DNA of 64,000 nt from Paralichthys olivaceus (taxonomy: Eukaryota > Chordata > Actinopteri > Pleuronectiformes > Paralichthyidae): assembly GCF_024713975.1 (NCBI RefSeq), contig NC_091106.1, forward strand, positions 12,937,001-13,001,000, read 5' to 3'. The position numbers and the translations under genes were made by a program. Shown here one piece after another: positions 49,301-61,099 of this stretch. Positions within the stretch are counted from its first letter, which is position 1. Every line of letters begins with the position of its first letter. A model generated the notes under the pieces. That model searched no databases. It saw nothing but the letters and a program-made list of their open reading frames with translations, and was not told the origin of the DNA.

Positions 49301-52300
49301 CCTGGTATGTGCAGCGATTGGCATCCTGTACATCGTTCTGATGCCCATTGTCGGCTTCTTCCTGGCGTGCTGTCGCTGCTGTGGCAACTGCGGTGGGACG
49401 ATGTACCAGAAGCAGACATCCTCCATCAACTGTCGCAGGAGAACTCTCTACTGGAGCACACTCTTCACCACACTTATTATCCTGTGAGTGTGAATGTGTG
49501 TGTGTGTTTGAACTCATTTTTGTTACAGCTTTAGGACCCTTTCCAGCATGAACACTGACTTCATGGGGACCAAAATATATATATATGTAGATATTCTTAA
49601 TTTGTCCTCGTAGAAAAAAGGTGGCCAATTTTGGTTCTATACCATCATTGTGAGGACATTTTGGCTGGTCCTCACAAATAAAATTTACTTTTTGAGGGTT
49701 AAGACTTGGTTTTAGGGTTAGGAAGAGGTTTAGGTTAGGGTTAGGTTTATGTTTGGGTTAGGATTAGGTTTAGGTTTAGGTTAGGGTTAGGGGGTTAGGG
49801 GGGTTAGAGAGACACGCGTGTGTGTGTTTGTGTGTTTGTGTGCTCTTGTGTATGTCTTTGATCACCGTAATGATGTGTTATCAACAATGTGTGTTGGAAA
49901 ATAGCTTGGATGTGAGCGTCTCAGTGCCTGTGTGCATCTCCCTCATTTCTGCATTATGTTATTGTGTGTGTGTGTTTATAGTGCTGGGAACATTTGCATG
50001 TTCAAAAGCAATGAAGCCATCAAAGTGAGTGTGGATGAAACTCCAGTGCAGCTCAACAAAACCTTAGACAACATCCAGAACTTCCTCACAGTTGTGCCTC
50101 AGGTAAGAGAAACCCTCTTGTTGATGGAAGAATCGTATAGAGGTCAAATGTGTGGGACCTCTGTGAGTCAGCAGTTGTCACTACTGGCTGACTCATTACT
50201 CCTTTATCCTCAAACGCTTACGACCAGAACTGTGAATAATCCTGATGTCTGTTTGGGACTGGTCACATTATTTCCCACAGCAACCGAGCATCAATCTGCT
50301 GTGAATCGACAAGCTTTTGTGTGAGACGCAAACAGAGCTCCAGTTCTCTCCAGTTGCTCCAGTGATTAATTAGCAGCCCAGTTCTCTGCAGTGTCAATAC
50401 ACTTATCTCCAACCACAAGAGAGCGAGGAAAGGTCGGAGGGAGAGATATGCTTGTGTTTTACTCGTTACTTTTAATATCCTGAAGCCACTATTTACAATT
50501 AGCTCATGTTATCAGTCCTACATGTTGCATTTCAACCAATATCTTATAGTTTTTTTTTCCCTCCAGCAAATTCACGACGTGGTGAATGGGAGCTACAAAA
50601 CCATACAAAAGGTCACCAGAAACCTAGACGGTAGGAACAGGAAAGTAATAATGTACAAACAGTGGAACCACTTTGTGTTTATTCTGCTCTCCTGGCACCA
50701 TATTAACCCTCTCTTTGCTGCGTATGACTCAGACATCGGGCCTCAGCTGGGAACAGAGATCCAGGAGCGATTCAAGGTAACTCTGGACCAGGCGCTGCTC
50801 CCTGTGAGACGGCTGAATCAAGGTATGGTGAGCCTGCATGCCACGTCCTGTAAAAAGTAAAGGAAGAGAAAACATGATCATATTATTATGGCACTCAGTA
50901 AAGCACATACTTCCTCCAAGGCCCAAAAGTTTACTTAAAGTCATCAAGCTTCATCAAATTCCACACATTCAAAGATGTCAGTCATTATTTCCAACGCAAT
51001 TTTAAATGTAGTGGCAACATCTCTTAAAAATGTACTTGAACTATAACTGAACTGTGAATTTTCCCAATGTCCTGTGTTTCACCACATTTTTGTCTTGCAT
51101 CCAAAAGTGATAGTTGAAAGATAAGCATAATAAGATAACGAAATGTTTAAAGACCATTCATCTGCTTTTGAGATTGAGGCTGAAGATGAAGCTGAGGTCC
51201 TTCACGCGTCATGATCACCAAACTTATATATCAATGCTCGCCCTCACCACCCGTGGAGTGTGGAGGGTGTGTGCTTTCCAACACAAATAAAAACAACAAT
51301 AACGTGAATAAATAAATGAATATAATCGTGGCTTCTACATAAATGAAAAACAATCCTGGATCCCCACAAAATGTATTTATTGGATTTCTTCCCTTACCTA
51401 TACTGCATCCTTCCATGTTTCCTTCCATCCATCCTTACAAGTTTTGTGGTAATCCATCTGGTAGTTTTTGTTGAATCTTGCTTACAAACAAACAAACCAC
51501 CCAACACACAAACAGAGGGGGTGAAAACATAACTTCCTTGGTGGAAGTAAATATACAAATACAGAACTAGTTGTTCTAATTGTGCCCCCCCTCCCCACTG
51601 GCTGTAACTGCACAAGGGGTGACTCATTTACACTTCCAGTTTGATAGTTACAAAAACAAAAGGAGTGTCCTCAACACTCTCTTCCCCTAATCGCTTTATG
51701 ATCCCTCCATGATTAAATATTTGCTAGTACTTTGGCTATAGAACACCATCCATCCATCTTTCCATTATCTACTGTATGTCGCTTGTTCAGCTGTAGCCAA
51801 GCACCGCTGGCATTGGGGGAGGGGCAGGGCAGAATAGACAGTTTGCCAGTGCGTCACAGGGTCAACATTTCTATATGATGAAGCAGCCACTCACACCCAT
51901 CAGTAAACATTCTCTAACTGAGTAAAGCATTTAAGGCTGTATGCAGGTGTCCTTTGATCGTGTCTTTCATCATTGTGTGCAGTGATGATAAAATATTTGC
52001 AATGCTTTACTAAAAGCAGCTGGATAACATTGTTCTTAATGATTGTTTGTTCTCCGTTTTATTCTGAGCTTCCTGTTCAATTTTTAACACTGTTTTTGAT
52101 TTCCAAGCTAAGTAGGTGATACATGTTTTAAAATGATTATTACTCTTGTGCATACACTTAGTATTTGTGTTTTTCATTTGCATGATCAGAGACCAGAAAC
52201 ATCAGTGTTGAACTCACAGAGCTGAACTCATCATTGGCTCGGCTGCAGTCCAGCACGGACCGTCTCCAGGACAACATCACCGACGTTAAAAACCGCATCA

Positions 52301-55300
52301 ATCGGACTTTATCCAGACCAAACTGTCTCATCTGTCAAACCCTGAGGCCAGCGCTACAGAACCTAACACTGGACATCTCTCTCACTGTAAGTCCTGATTT
52401 TATGCATCCTTGTATGTAGAATCACATTTATCTGTTTTTTTCTTCTTGAATGGATGAATTGAACAATACAGGGAAATTAATTGAGGTTGTTCTGTGCACT
52501 CCTGTCAACTTAAGTGTTTTAAATAAAAAAAAAAACACTCTGTACAGACAAAGAAACAGCCCGTCACCGAGTTTGACAAGATTTTATCATGAAGCAACAG
52601 CAGGAAGAATCATTTATGTAATAAAAGATCCACTGACGCAGATTGAGACACTGACACATGATTTTCTTGCTTTGTTTGAACAGCTGATACTGTACGTCCT
52701 CCGCCCATCTGTTCTTCTCTATTTTCTCCTACACGCCTATCTCTGATAAGTTCAGTCTGTCAACTCTTGTATCCTCTCCTCTCCTCATATAGATACTATT
52801 CATCATTCCTCATTCCATGTATTCATTCACTGTGACCTTGTGGCCCTTGGATAACATTGATATAAAAAGCTTTGCCTTTGTTTTGCTGAGTTCTGCTGCC
52901 TCCTCCTGTTAAATAAAAGTATAACATGACTGCTCACAGATCCCCGGCCTGAGCACAATCCAGTCTGCAATGGATGAAGTTGTCCGAATCAACCTCACAG
53001 CTAGAATCCAGGAGGTTTGTGGCCCCCCCCCCCCCACCATAAAATGAAAACACTGTTAAAAAAAAAAATCATCATCTCTTTTTTGAACACATCAGAGTTG
53101 GTGGACAGATCATGAGAGGGAGGGTGAACACAACAACATTTAATTATGTCTAATTGATTTTTACCAAAGTAATTTTTTAATGCAGACTGATAAACACTGG
53201 TCTTTATTTCAGGTGGAGAGTTATTTCAACAGCATCCCCCAGAGGGTGGCCAGTGAAACCGAGGATTTGGTTCAAAGTACGTGAGCGCATTTACTGCCTT
53301 TAATTTAATTTCAGATACTAGTCTATTGGTTATTGATTAGTAGTATTAGTATGTCCATATGGTCAATTTTACATACGATATATTTGTGTGTGTGTGTGTT
53401 AGAAAGCAAGCAGCTGCTGGGTGACATAGAAACACAGATCTCCCAGATTGCAACTGAACTCCCTGTGTCCGGTCTGATGAACATGAGGGAGACTCTGAGC
53501 AACTTACACAGAGAAATCAACAGTGTCACCGCAGAGGTCGAGAAAGCCGAGCACATCAGGTAAAACACCTGCAAACTGCAAAACGCACATGATCGGCTGA
53601 TGAAAACCCACAAAATTCAATTATTGTGTGTGTGTTTTGGTCTCCAGATGGGGTGTGTTTGTTGCCCTGTGCTGTGTGGTGCTCCTGGTAGTGGTGTGTA
53701 ACCTCCTGGGTCTGGTTCTGGGCCCTCTGGGTCTGACACCCTCAGCAGATCCCACGAAGCGATCCTGCACGGCCGACTGTGGCGGCACCTTCCTCATGAT
53801 GTGAGTGCTGTGTTGTAGGTAAAAGGTGTTTTCACTTCCTGAGCTCTTGTTTGACCTCTGACCCCGATTTTGCTGCAGGGGTGCAGGGTTCAGCTTCCTC
53901 TTCTCCTGGCTGTTCATGATCGTGGTGGTGCTGTTGTTCCTTGTGGGTGGGAACCTTTACACGATGGTCTGTCGGCCCTGGAACGACGGACAACTGCTGA
54001 AGGTAGCGAGATACAGTACTGCACACAGACATGCACAGGTCGTACAATACAAAGATTGTGTTGAATGTCTTTGTGTTAATATTATTGCCTCTTCTCTCCA
54101 TAGATCATTGATTCTTCAGATTTAACTACACAGATAACTGAGGATTTAGGATTGAAAACTAAAGTCAATTTCTCTGAAATCTACAGGTATGTAATACTAG
54201 TACATAATAGTAATAATACACAAGGTGCATGCATACACACCAGATAGAGTTTTTCCTCAAGTTACATTCATAATGCACTGAGGTTGAGTGATGTACAAAA
54301 AGTTTGACTTCATCTCACCGAATGTCTTTGTTTGCAGAGACTGTGAGGAAAACAAGACTGTGTGGACAACATTCCATTTGAATGAAATCATAAACCTTGA
54401 AGAAATCCTCAATGTATCAAAAGTGAGTTTCCTTATTGTCCTTTTCAATTGTTCAAAATAAGTTCTAACTTACAATAACTTTATTTTATACTCATCAACT
54501 GCGTGTTTTTCTGGAGAGCCACTCATCAGAACACTTCCAAGGGTCTTCAGAAATACTCCTGAAGTCGATCAGATGAGCAGTTGTTGAGAAAAATGAAGGA
54601 TTTCTGGATTTATAGTTACATGTAATCATCTTCAATGTTTGTTTCTGTCCGTCACACAGTACACAGAGCAGATCAAGAAGCAGTTTGAGAACACAGACAT
54701 CACTCTGTCCACCATCACTCTCCTAAGCCCTGAAGTTAAAGACCAGCTCGGTAACCTCTCCTCCAAGGTCAATGGTCTGGACTTCTCAGCCATCAAACAG
54801 CAGGTAGTTGTTATTCAGCTTACATGTATCTTTGTGCAGCTTCACTCTCATTCAATGTTTTGAACAACAGGTTCTTCCCTGACATACACCACATCCTTCC
54901 ACCAAGTTTGAAATCACTTTCTCTCATTCTTAGTACAAACACAGGTCATTTTTTCCATAGTTTAAACCTCTCTCTGTCAGGTTTGAAGGGGTGTGGGGAG
55001 GAGAACGTGGTAGGTAAAAGGGAAGGGAAGGACCAAAACGCAGAAACTAAATATTGTTTAATAAAAAGTGTCTTTTATTTAAAAGGTAAAAGTAACAAAA
55101 GAAATCTTCCAGAAACAAAAATCGCACTGAATCAAAACAGGGGAGTGGAACATGGGAGGACATGAAAAAACGTATGAGCAAACATGGCGAGAGGTGACGG
55201 GACACAAGTACATGACGAGGAATGACGAGATACATCAGCAGGACGAGGAACGACAAGATACACGAACATGACAAGAATTGACGACGTACCAACAACCACA

Positions 55301-58276
55301 TGGGATGAACACAGGAGAAGCACAGGGTGAAACATACAGGAACGGACAAGGGAACATGAGAGAACACGGGATGAACATAGTGAGGGACAAGGAGGGGAAC
55401 ACAGGATGGAGCACAGAGGAGAGCAGAAGGGAACATGAGCGAGGGACACAGAGAGGACATAGAACAAACTTAAAACATGAATTCCAAACGTAACAAAAAT
55501 GCAATTTAAACTACAACTGAAAACACTCTTTATAAAAGAGAACAAAATACCATAACGTGACAGAATACAATACCCGTGACAGAAAATACCATAATATGAC
55601 AAAATACTACCATAACCGTGACACTCATGATTTCAAGCCAGTGCTCTATGTTTTCCTAACATCTTATTGTGATGCAATGCTTCTTTCTTATCTCTCTCAG
55701 ATTAACAACGCTTCCAGGATCAATCTGAACACAACAGCAGATGAACTTGAGTTGGCTGCCTCTAAGGTGAATGACGAGACACGATCAAGCATAAAACATA
55801 ACCCTCTTTGTAAAATTGACTCTTTCTGTATTACAAATCCAAACGTTCGATCCACTAACCAGCTGTTTTACTTATTTCCAGACGGACAATGTAACTGGAG
55901 AAGAGCTGCGTAACGAGGCCAATGATCTGAGGCAGATTCAAGCCAGCATAGAAACAACCATCATCCCACAACTGGTGAGTAGGTTTCCTTATCTTAGCTC
56001 ACATCTTTTCCTATCAGCCTCATTGCGGCTCTCCTCTCCACGTTTAATTCAAGCACAAACATCTTCATGCTTTTTCTCCCTCAGGAAAACCTGAACTCGA
56101 GTGTGAAGAACCTTCAATCCATGACGGAGAAAATCGAAGTGAGTGCACAGACTAACACCTGGAGCTGCCAACGAGCAAAAGTCGTTCGTCCACTCATTCT
56201 TTCTGTGATTTATAATACTTTCTTCTCTCTGGTGCTTCCAGGGGACAGTGGGGGAGTTGCTGAGGAACGTGGGAGCAGCACAAGACTTCCTCAACACAAA
56301 TACGACAGAGATTGTAAAGACCGTGAGTAGAGGGCCACGAGTCACATGAGTTCGAGGAAAGGAAAAGAAAAAAGAAAAAGTGCTCCATGTGGTGTGCTAA
56401 TGCCTGTGGTCAGTCAGTCATTTGGCCAGAGGGGGAGAAGGGGAAAGCTGCTATGGCTCAGCTACTATGACTGTGATGCTCCGAGTTTAAACAACATGCC
56501 TGTTTGCTCTGCAGCCAAAGGGGAAGAATCACAATTATATTATACCTCAATAACCAGGATGACACAGTTTTAGTTTGGATATCTTGTATGATCCTAAGTT
56601 AAACAAAAGAAACTGAACACACCAACTATGCCCCTGCACCAAAATTGCCAAAACTCATAGATAGCGGTCTCTTAAATGAGCCGTTTTGCATCAAGATAAA
56701 TGTATTATTCTTAGAGAAAATGTTGAAAATCTCACTCTGTAAAATAAATAAGTGGATCCAGAGCCTCATCAAAATGTAAAAACTTCTCTGACTGTTGTCT
56801 ACCATGTGAACTTCGAGGTCATCTCATACCAGTGTGTTAACTGTGTGTCCACAGAGTCATGGAGAAACAGCATCAGTTTGCTACCTCACTCCTCACATGA
56901 TGATGATTCTCTCCTCTCACTTACTGGCCCATTTCACCAATAAATTATAATAGAGGGTAATTTAATGTAATGGAGTGTATTTGCATTGAGTTGTTTCTAT
57001 TTAAGTCAAAGGTTTAAACTTAGGCATGAAATATGTTTCACAAGAGAAAATTCGTAATTCTATTATTTAGTTATTTACGGGTTATTTCAGGGCATTTACC
57101 CAGAATTCCCCATTGCTTCAACTGCTTCCTCATGACTTCCCCGCTGTTAAGCATGAGGAAAATGTGTGGAATTTACTCTCTCTCTCTCTTGATCCCAGGA
57201 GAGCAGAATGTTTTTGGACTGTCAGCTGGGTTACTTCATTGCTTACGCTGACTGGGCCAACCTCACGGTAAAGTCCATTCAAATATTTTCCTGCACTTGT
57301 TAAACTATAAATTATACCGTTTGTTTTTGTGGACACATATGAGTTGAGTTTTTTCTGCAGTGGCTGACCTGCGTCTTCTCCCTCAGATCACACAGCAGGT
57401 GGGCCGGTGTCAGCCGGTAGCCGGAGCTCTGGACTCGGTGGAGATCATCACCTGCGCGTACGCGGTGGAGTCTCTGGTGAATCATCTTCAGCTGCACATA
57501 TCAACCTCTTATAAAAAAAATATGCAGAATTTCTTTGTTCGTCAAACTGTTTTAAAACAGACATACGATGCTTTTTCAGGTTTTCTTTCAGCTAGTGTGT
57601 TGGAAAGTTTTTTTGGGGGGTATGTAAAATGCCTTCAAAGTGAAAAAGCCCAATGTCACAGTAAAGGGACAAAATATTGCCCGTGAAGCCCCTCAGCTGT
57701 AGTCCAGCTGATACTTCCTCATCATTGAGATGTCACACCATCACGATGCCCCGCATATGCTAGCAGCTAGTCTGACACGCCCCCTCACAAAGTACTGGGC
57801 TTTATTGGGAGTGGGGGCCCTAAAAAGACAGTAAAGTGTTTCTGACAGAGGCTGAAAAAAGGAGCTGCAGCTGTGATTGAGGAAAGTGATGTGACGTGTT
57901 TTCAATGAACCTTAACATGAGCTTGATATGTCTCCTTTAAGTTTGTTTTTTATCACCCGTGCTCTTTCTCTCTTTGTAGAATGCGTTCTGGTGCAGTCTG
58001 GGCTGGTGCATGATCTTCTTCATCCCCAGCATCATATTTTCCATCAAACTAGCCAAGTACTACAGGAGAATGATGCGCTCTGACGTCTATGAGTAAGAAT
58101 CAAACACACACACACAAAACAACAACAACAACACATCGACATAAACACATTTATCTATGTTGTATATGTGGAAGAATCCCAACTGATTCATTTGGTCTGA
58201 CAGTTCTAATGTCTTTGTTTCCAGCGAACACATAGTTATGAACCACATCCCACGGGCCCATATGAAAATCACCTGA
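46375..58276 (+). CDS. prom2: prominin, best matched to prominin-2, complete
   Basis: Pentaspan glycoprotein of plasma-membrane protrusions that binds cholesterol. Coding exons: 46375-46636, 48901-48965, 49278-49483, 49982-50102, 50567-50630, 50733-50822, 52190-52386, 52940-53014, 53213-53276, 53403-53559, 53648-53800, 53879-54002, 54104-54186, 54338-54422, 54660-54803, 55701-55766, 55882-55974, 56085-56138, 56242-56322, 57199-57267, 57387-57476, 57980-58092, 58225-58276. Phases all join: 2,508 nt, 835 residues (human PROM2 834, PROM1 865). A signal peptide lies at about 1-38, then TM1 at 115-138, a Cys-rich loop ([11 protein letters not shown]), TM2 at about 163-185, a large extracellular loop with many N-x-S/T sites, TM3 at 436-462, TM4 at 487-512, a second large loop and TM5 at 785-807. 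PNPFP near 83 and [10 protein letters not shown] plus HIPR near the end resemble PROM2; LAKYYRRM before the tail resembles PROM1. The family is certain; the paralog call is about 80%. Confidence 0.93.
46644..46740. repeat. prom2: CCCTAAC-rich telomere-like fragments
   Basis: ACCCTACCCCTAACC and ACCCCTAACCCTAAT flank a short unrelated segment, resembling degenerate (CCCTAA)n. A similar short remnant (CCCTAACCCCAACCC) lies near 47,039. They have the opposite orientation to the TTAGGG tract at 49.7 kb. Confidence 0.6.
47880..48060. repeat. prom2: probable dispersed repeat with GTGGGCC words
   Basis: Contains TGTGAACCGTGAAGTTGCCC and TATGGCCCAAAACTATTGTG followed by GGGCCACC, which resemble a dispersed fish repeat rich in GTGGGCC. 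Ends are unclear and the family is not assigned. Confidence 0.4.
49545..49815. repeat. prom2: dispersed repeat ending in a TTAGGG/TTAGGTT tract
   Basis: Begins near TTCATGGGGACCAAAATATA, continues with TTGTGAGGACATTTTGGC and TGGTCCTCACAAATAAAATT, and ends with about 100 bp of interleaved TTAGGG, TTAGGTT and GGTTTAG. I recognise the combination of 'ggaccaaaa', 'gaggacattttgg' and 'gggttaggg' words as common in fish introns. (TG)n tracts flank it. It lies wholly in the intron after exon 49278-49483. Confidence 0.7.
51420..51560 (-). repeat. prom2: dispersed repeat fragment of the CTCCNCCAAGGAGG family, reverse orientation
   Basis: Read on the minus strand it begins TTTACTTCCACCAAGGAAGT, then TATGTTTTCACCCCCTCTG, a GTTTGTTTGTTTGTAAGC stretch and CAACAAAAACTACCAGATGG. 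The same word order occurs near 60,912 and in part near 20,101, so at least three copies of this family lie in the window. Confidence 0.7.
51740..51910. repeat. prom2: dispersed fish repeat (CATCCATCCAT...CGCTTGTTC type)
   Basis: CATCCATCCATCTTTCCATT, GTCGCTTGTTCAGC, GCCAAGCACCGCTGGCATTG and CCAGTGCGTCACAGGGTCAA follow the order of a very common repeat in teleost introns. It has accumulated substitutions. The class is not assigned. Confidence 0.65.
54975..55625. mobile_element. prom2: probable non-autonomous transposable element in a prom2 intron
   Basis: Begins near CTGTCAGGTTTGAAGGGG and ends near ATAACCGTGACACT. The interior contains GGACCAAAACGCAGAAAC, a poly-A/T-rich boundary (TAATAAAAAGTGTCTTTTAT) and then a purine-rich, GAACA/GGGA-rich half without coding capacity. 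The right end carries three short related units with 'ATACCATAA', 'TGACAAAATAC' and 'CCGTGACA'. It is wholly in the intron between 54,804 and 55,700. The family is not assigned. Confidence 0.55.
56323..57198 (+). other. prom2: prom2 intron, AT-rich
   Basis: From donor GTGAGTAGAG at 56323 to acceptor TTGATCCCAG ending at 57198, with a (CT)n tract just before the acceptor. No exon or recognised repeat was found inside. Confidence 0.7.
57630..57945. repeat. prom2: dispersed fish repeat in the last large prom2 intron
   Basis: Contains CTTCAAAGTGAAAAAGCCCA, CCCCTCAGCTGTAGTCCAGC, TGATACTTCCTCATCATTGA, GACACGCCCCCTCAC and AAAAGGAGCTGCAGCTG in an order I associate with a repeat common in percomorph introns. 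No coding capacity. Confidence 0.6.
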
Positions 58277-59360
58277 GAGGACGACCTCCTGTATAAGCAG
58301 TACAGCTTTATAAGACTGCCGGCACATGTGTGGCATCTCTCGACAGACTGAAAACACTCCTGCACTGATGTGACGCATAGACGAGCCATGTCTGAGGTCT
58401 TCGGTTACCTTCCTCTTCATTTGTTTATTGTCCTCTTTGGAAAAGAAAATCCACTTGTTAAGTCATTGCAGTGCTCGTACAACACACCACACACACTAAC
58501 ACAGCATCTTTTCATTGACCTCAGGAATGCACAAGGCAAAAGGGATTTTTCAGGTACTTCAACATTTGAAGAGATTTATTTCATTTCATTGTTTTAGAAA
58601 AATATTTTGTACGTTTTGAATGAATGTACTGAGCCTGCTGCTGTATCATGAGATTATAGATTTCAAACTGTAATGCTGATTTTGAGTGTTGATCACATAT
58701 ATACATTTATACAGAGTCATTATGTTATGCTTTCAGAGAAGGCTTCACTGTGTCACTGTGCCAACAGGTTGCTGTAACATGCCGGGTTCCTTACTGCTGT
58801 TTGGTGGCTTGATTCCAATGGAAAACAATATTTAACTAAATAATAATTAAACTTGCACTAATGTTGGGAATCAAAGCACAATTTCTTGTGTGAATCATCA
58901 AATGAATCCAGTTATTTGTGTGACGAATAGCGAAAGCAGTCACCATTTTGTTGCTGTTTGAAACCACTCAATGCAACCTAAAGTTTTTTTGTTGACTTTT
59001 CTTTGCAAATATGTTTTTGTAAATTTAGTGATTTATGTGATTTAAAAATGATGATTTTTGCACTTTTTTTTTTTTTTTTAGCAGATTGTGTTTTTATCAC
59101 TGTTACATTTCTGCCAGCTGTTTTTGAAAAAACTGAGTAAAAAAAAAAATGTCACTGAGCATCATCTGCTCTGAGTCTGCTCTGCATTTTTCTACCTTTT
59201 GGCTGTGACATGAGTGAAATCTCTGAGATCAGTCACTGTCTGTTATCCACACATTCCATCACAGTGCTTCTCACAGTGAATATCTGTAGTCCAGTTTGTA
59301 CTGCATTTACTAAAGTCTTATAGTTAACATGTCACAATAAAGAAAACACTCAGTGGATAT
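58277..59360 (+). other. prom2: prom2 3' untranslated region
   Basis: From the TGA at 58274-58276 the AT-rich sequence runs to AATAAA at 59336-59341 (GTCACAATAAAGAAAAC). That gives a 3' UTR of about 1.1 kb. T and A runs at 59,066 and 59,140 are present. Earlier cleavage sites cannot be excluded. Confidence 0.6.
59336..59341 (+). terminator. prom2: candidate prom2 polyadenylation signal AATAAA
   Basis: Canonical hexamer about 1,060 nt past the stop, in a context (CACAATAAAGAAAAC) typical of functional sites. Confidence 0.55.
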
Positions 59361-59999
59361 TATTTAATTTAGTCACGATGTCCTCATCACATCTGATGCT
59401 CCTCGTGGTCGATCAGGTCGATTACAAAGATTACACAGATGCAGTTATTGCATTTTTTCAATTACTACGATAGAAAAAGATGGTGTGTCTTTGTGATCTT
59501 TATTACTGCCATGCATCTCTGTTATCGCCACATGCTTATTACATGCAGGTCAAAGTTCACCTGCAGGCATGCGACACTGTGTAGATGAATTGACATGGAG
59601 AGAGGAAACATTGAGCAGATGTAGAACAAAAATGAAAGTTTTCCCAATCACACAAGCATTGTTTGTCTTAGTGATTCGATTAAAACTAACTGAGATATCT
59701 TGGGATTTCTTTCATCGTGTGTAAACCGTTTTCAAGCAGATTTAATTTGTAAAATTGCATTTACCCAAAGCTATGAAATGTCTCACCGTCCACAGAGGTT
59801 GATGCTTTTCTGTTAGGTTCCTCTATCTGAGAGGCTCATTACTCTATGACGTTGTCCTGCAACGTGATTAAACCCTCAGTTAGATGAAGTTAACTAGTTA
59901 CTGTGGGTTCAGGAGAACGATAACACCTCTAGTTTACATTTACCCAGTCAACCCATCAAGTTCTATTTGTCTCATGCCTTTCCCCTCATCCCACATCCC

Positions 60000-60170
60000 T
60001 TCATATTCAGCCATCCATGAATGAATGGCTGTGTTTGAGTGATGTGTGAGAAAGTGTTGCATATAAATCCAGTTTAAATGCGTGTGAATGGTAAAACTGT
60101 GAAGCGCATTGATTGGTCATCACTGTAAAGACCTATATGAATACAGACCATTCACCATTTCGATTATATA
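60000..60170. repeat. dispersed fish repeat (GTGTGAATGG...ACAGACCATTCACC type)
   Basis: The order GTGTGAATGGTAAAACTGTG, AAGCGCATTGATTGGTCATC, CTATATGAATACAGACCATT and CACC matches a highly abundant short repeat in teleost intergenic DNA. The 5' limit is uncertain. Confidence 0.7.
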
Positions 60171-60748
60171 TTTTTCTGTTGTTGTCCTTGGTAGTGAAAC
60201 CACCGCTGGTGATTAAATAACTCCTGCAAGACGCAATCAGAGACGAGCAGATGTCAGAGCAGCAGGCAGGGCCAGTCAGTTTCTGTTTAGGTGTATTATT
60301 GTGTATAGGAGGCCTGCATCTATAATTAGAACAAGTGAATCAATGGTACTACAGCACTGGCACGACAAAAACCTTGTAACACAAGAGGCCGGGAAAAGAG
60401 AAACTCAATCTGGAGGGGGGGGATGAGAGACACAAGAGCATAGGAGAAAGGGAGGAGGGAGGAGAACTGGCTGGGGGATTGGCTGCATGGGGGATTTTAG
60501 GTATCAGGTTATGACAGTTTCTGTAGCTCCGTGAGAAGGGTCAGCCTCTCATTACCGTCTGCATCCAACACAGAATGTAGACGACTCACTCCCCACCGTT
60601 TTACACCTCTACACTTATCTCTGTGATTACAACCCCACATCCTCATCTGCACTCAGTGTCCCTCCTCTGCCTTTGTTGCTATCAGAAGATTAATAGGTCA
60701 GGACTGAACACTTCTCTTACTTAGGCCTGTAAAACTGTGGAACTCACA

Positions 60749-60752
60749 CACA

Positions 60753-60832
<80 letters not shown>
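60749..60832. repeat. compound microsatellite (CGCA)n-(CA)n
   Basis: About 12 CGCA tetranucleotides are followed directly by about 18 CA dinucleotides. Alternating purine-pyrimidine sequence of this length can adopt Z-DNA and is likely length-polymorphic. Confidence 0.97.
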
Positions 60833-60837
<5 letters not shown>

Positions 60838-60911
60838 ACAGTGTCTGCAGCTGTAAGAGGATTTATACATGGAGGGGACATTGTGGAAATGATATAAATG
60901 AATAATAAATT

Positions 60912-61095
60912 GTTACCTCAGCCAAAGAGGTTATGTTTTGGTCTGTTTGTTTGTTACGCAAAAATTACTCAACAGATTTCCAGGAAATGTTTTGGAGGGG
61001 TGGGGCATTACCCAATGACGAATCCCTAGGGATCCAGGATTTGTGTGCCCCACTCTCTTTACTAATGTGAGATGGGGTGTTTTTTTTTTGTTGAT
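60912..61095. repeat. dispersed repeat fragment of the CTCCNCCAAGGAGG family, forward orientation
   Basis: GTTACCTCAGCCAAAGAGGT, TATGTTTTGGTCTGTTTGTT, GTTACGCAAAAATTACTCAA, CAGATTTCCAGGAAATG and AGGGGTGGGGCATTACCC match the word order of the reverse copy at 51,420. A T run lies just right of it. Confidence 0.7.
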
Positions 61096-61099
61096 TTCT

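Larger units (their letters stand above)
50823..52189 (+). other. prom2: prom2 intron with two repeat fragments
   Basis: Runs from donor GTATGG to acceptor CATGATCAG. No coding exon is seen, and phases across it join directly (AAT CAA G / AG ACC). It carries the repeat fragments listed at 51,420 and 51,740. Confidence 0.75.

Noticed and set aside
55047..55602. Minus-strand ORFs of 137 and 156 codons rich in Cys, Ser, Val and Pro
   Set aside because: They lie in a purine-biased transposable element; the apparent protein is the complement of repetitive GAACA/GGGA words.
46375..58276. Calling the prominin gene prom1
   Set aside because: Length 835, the PNPFP segment, NAFW..LGWC before TM5 and the HIPR tail fit PROM2 better, although LAKYYRRM is PROM1-like.
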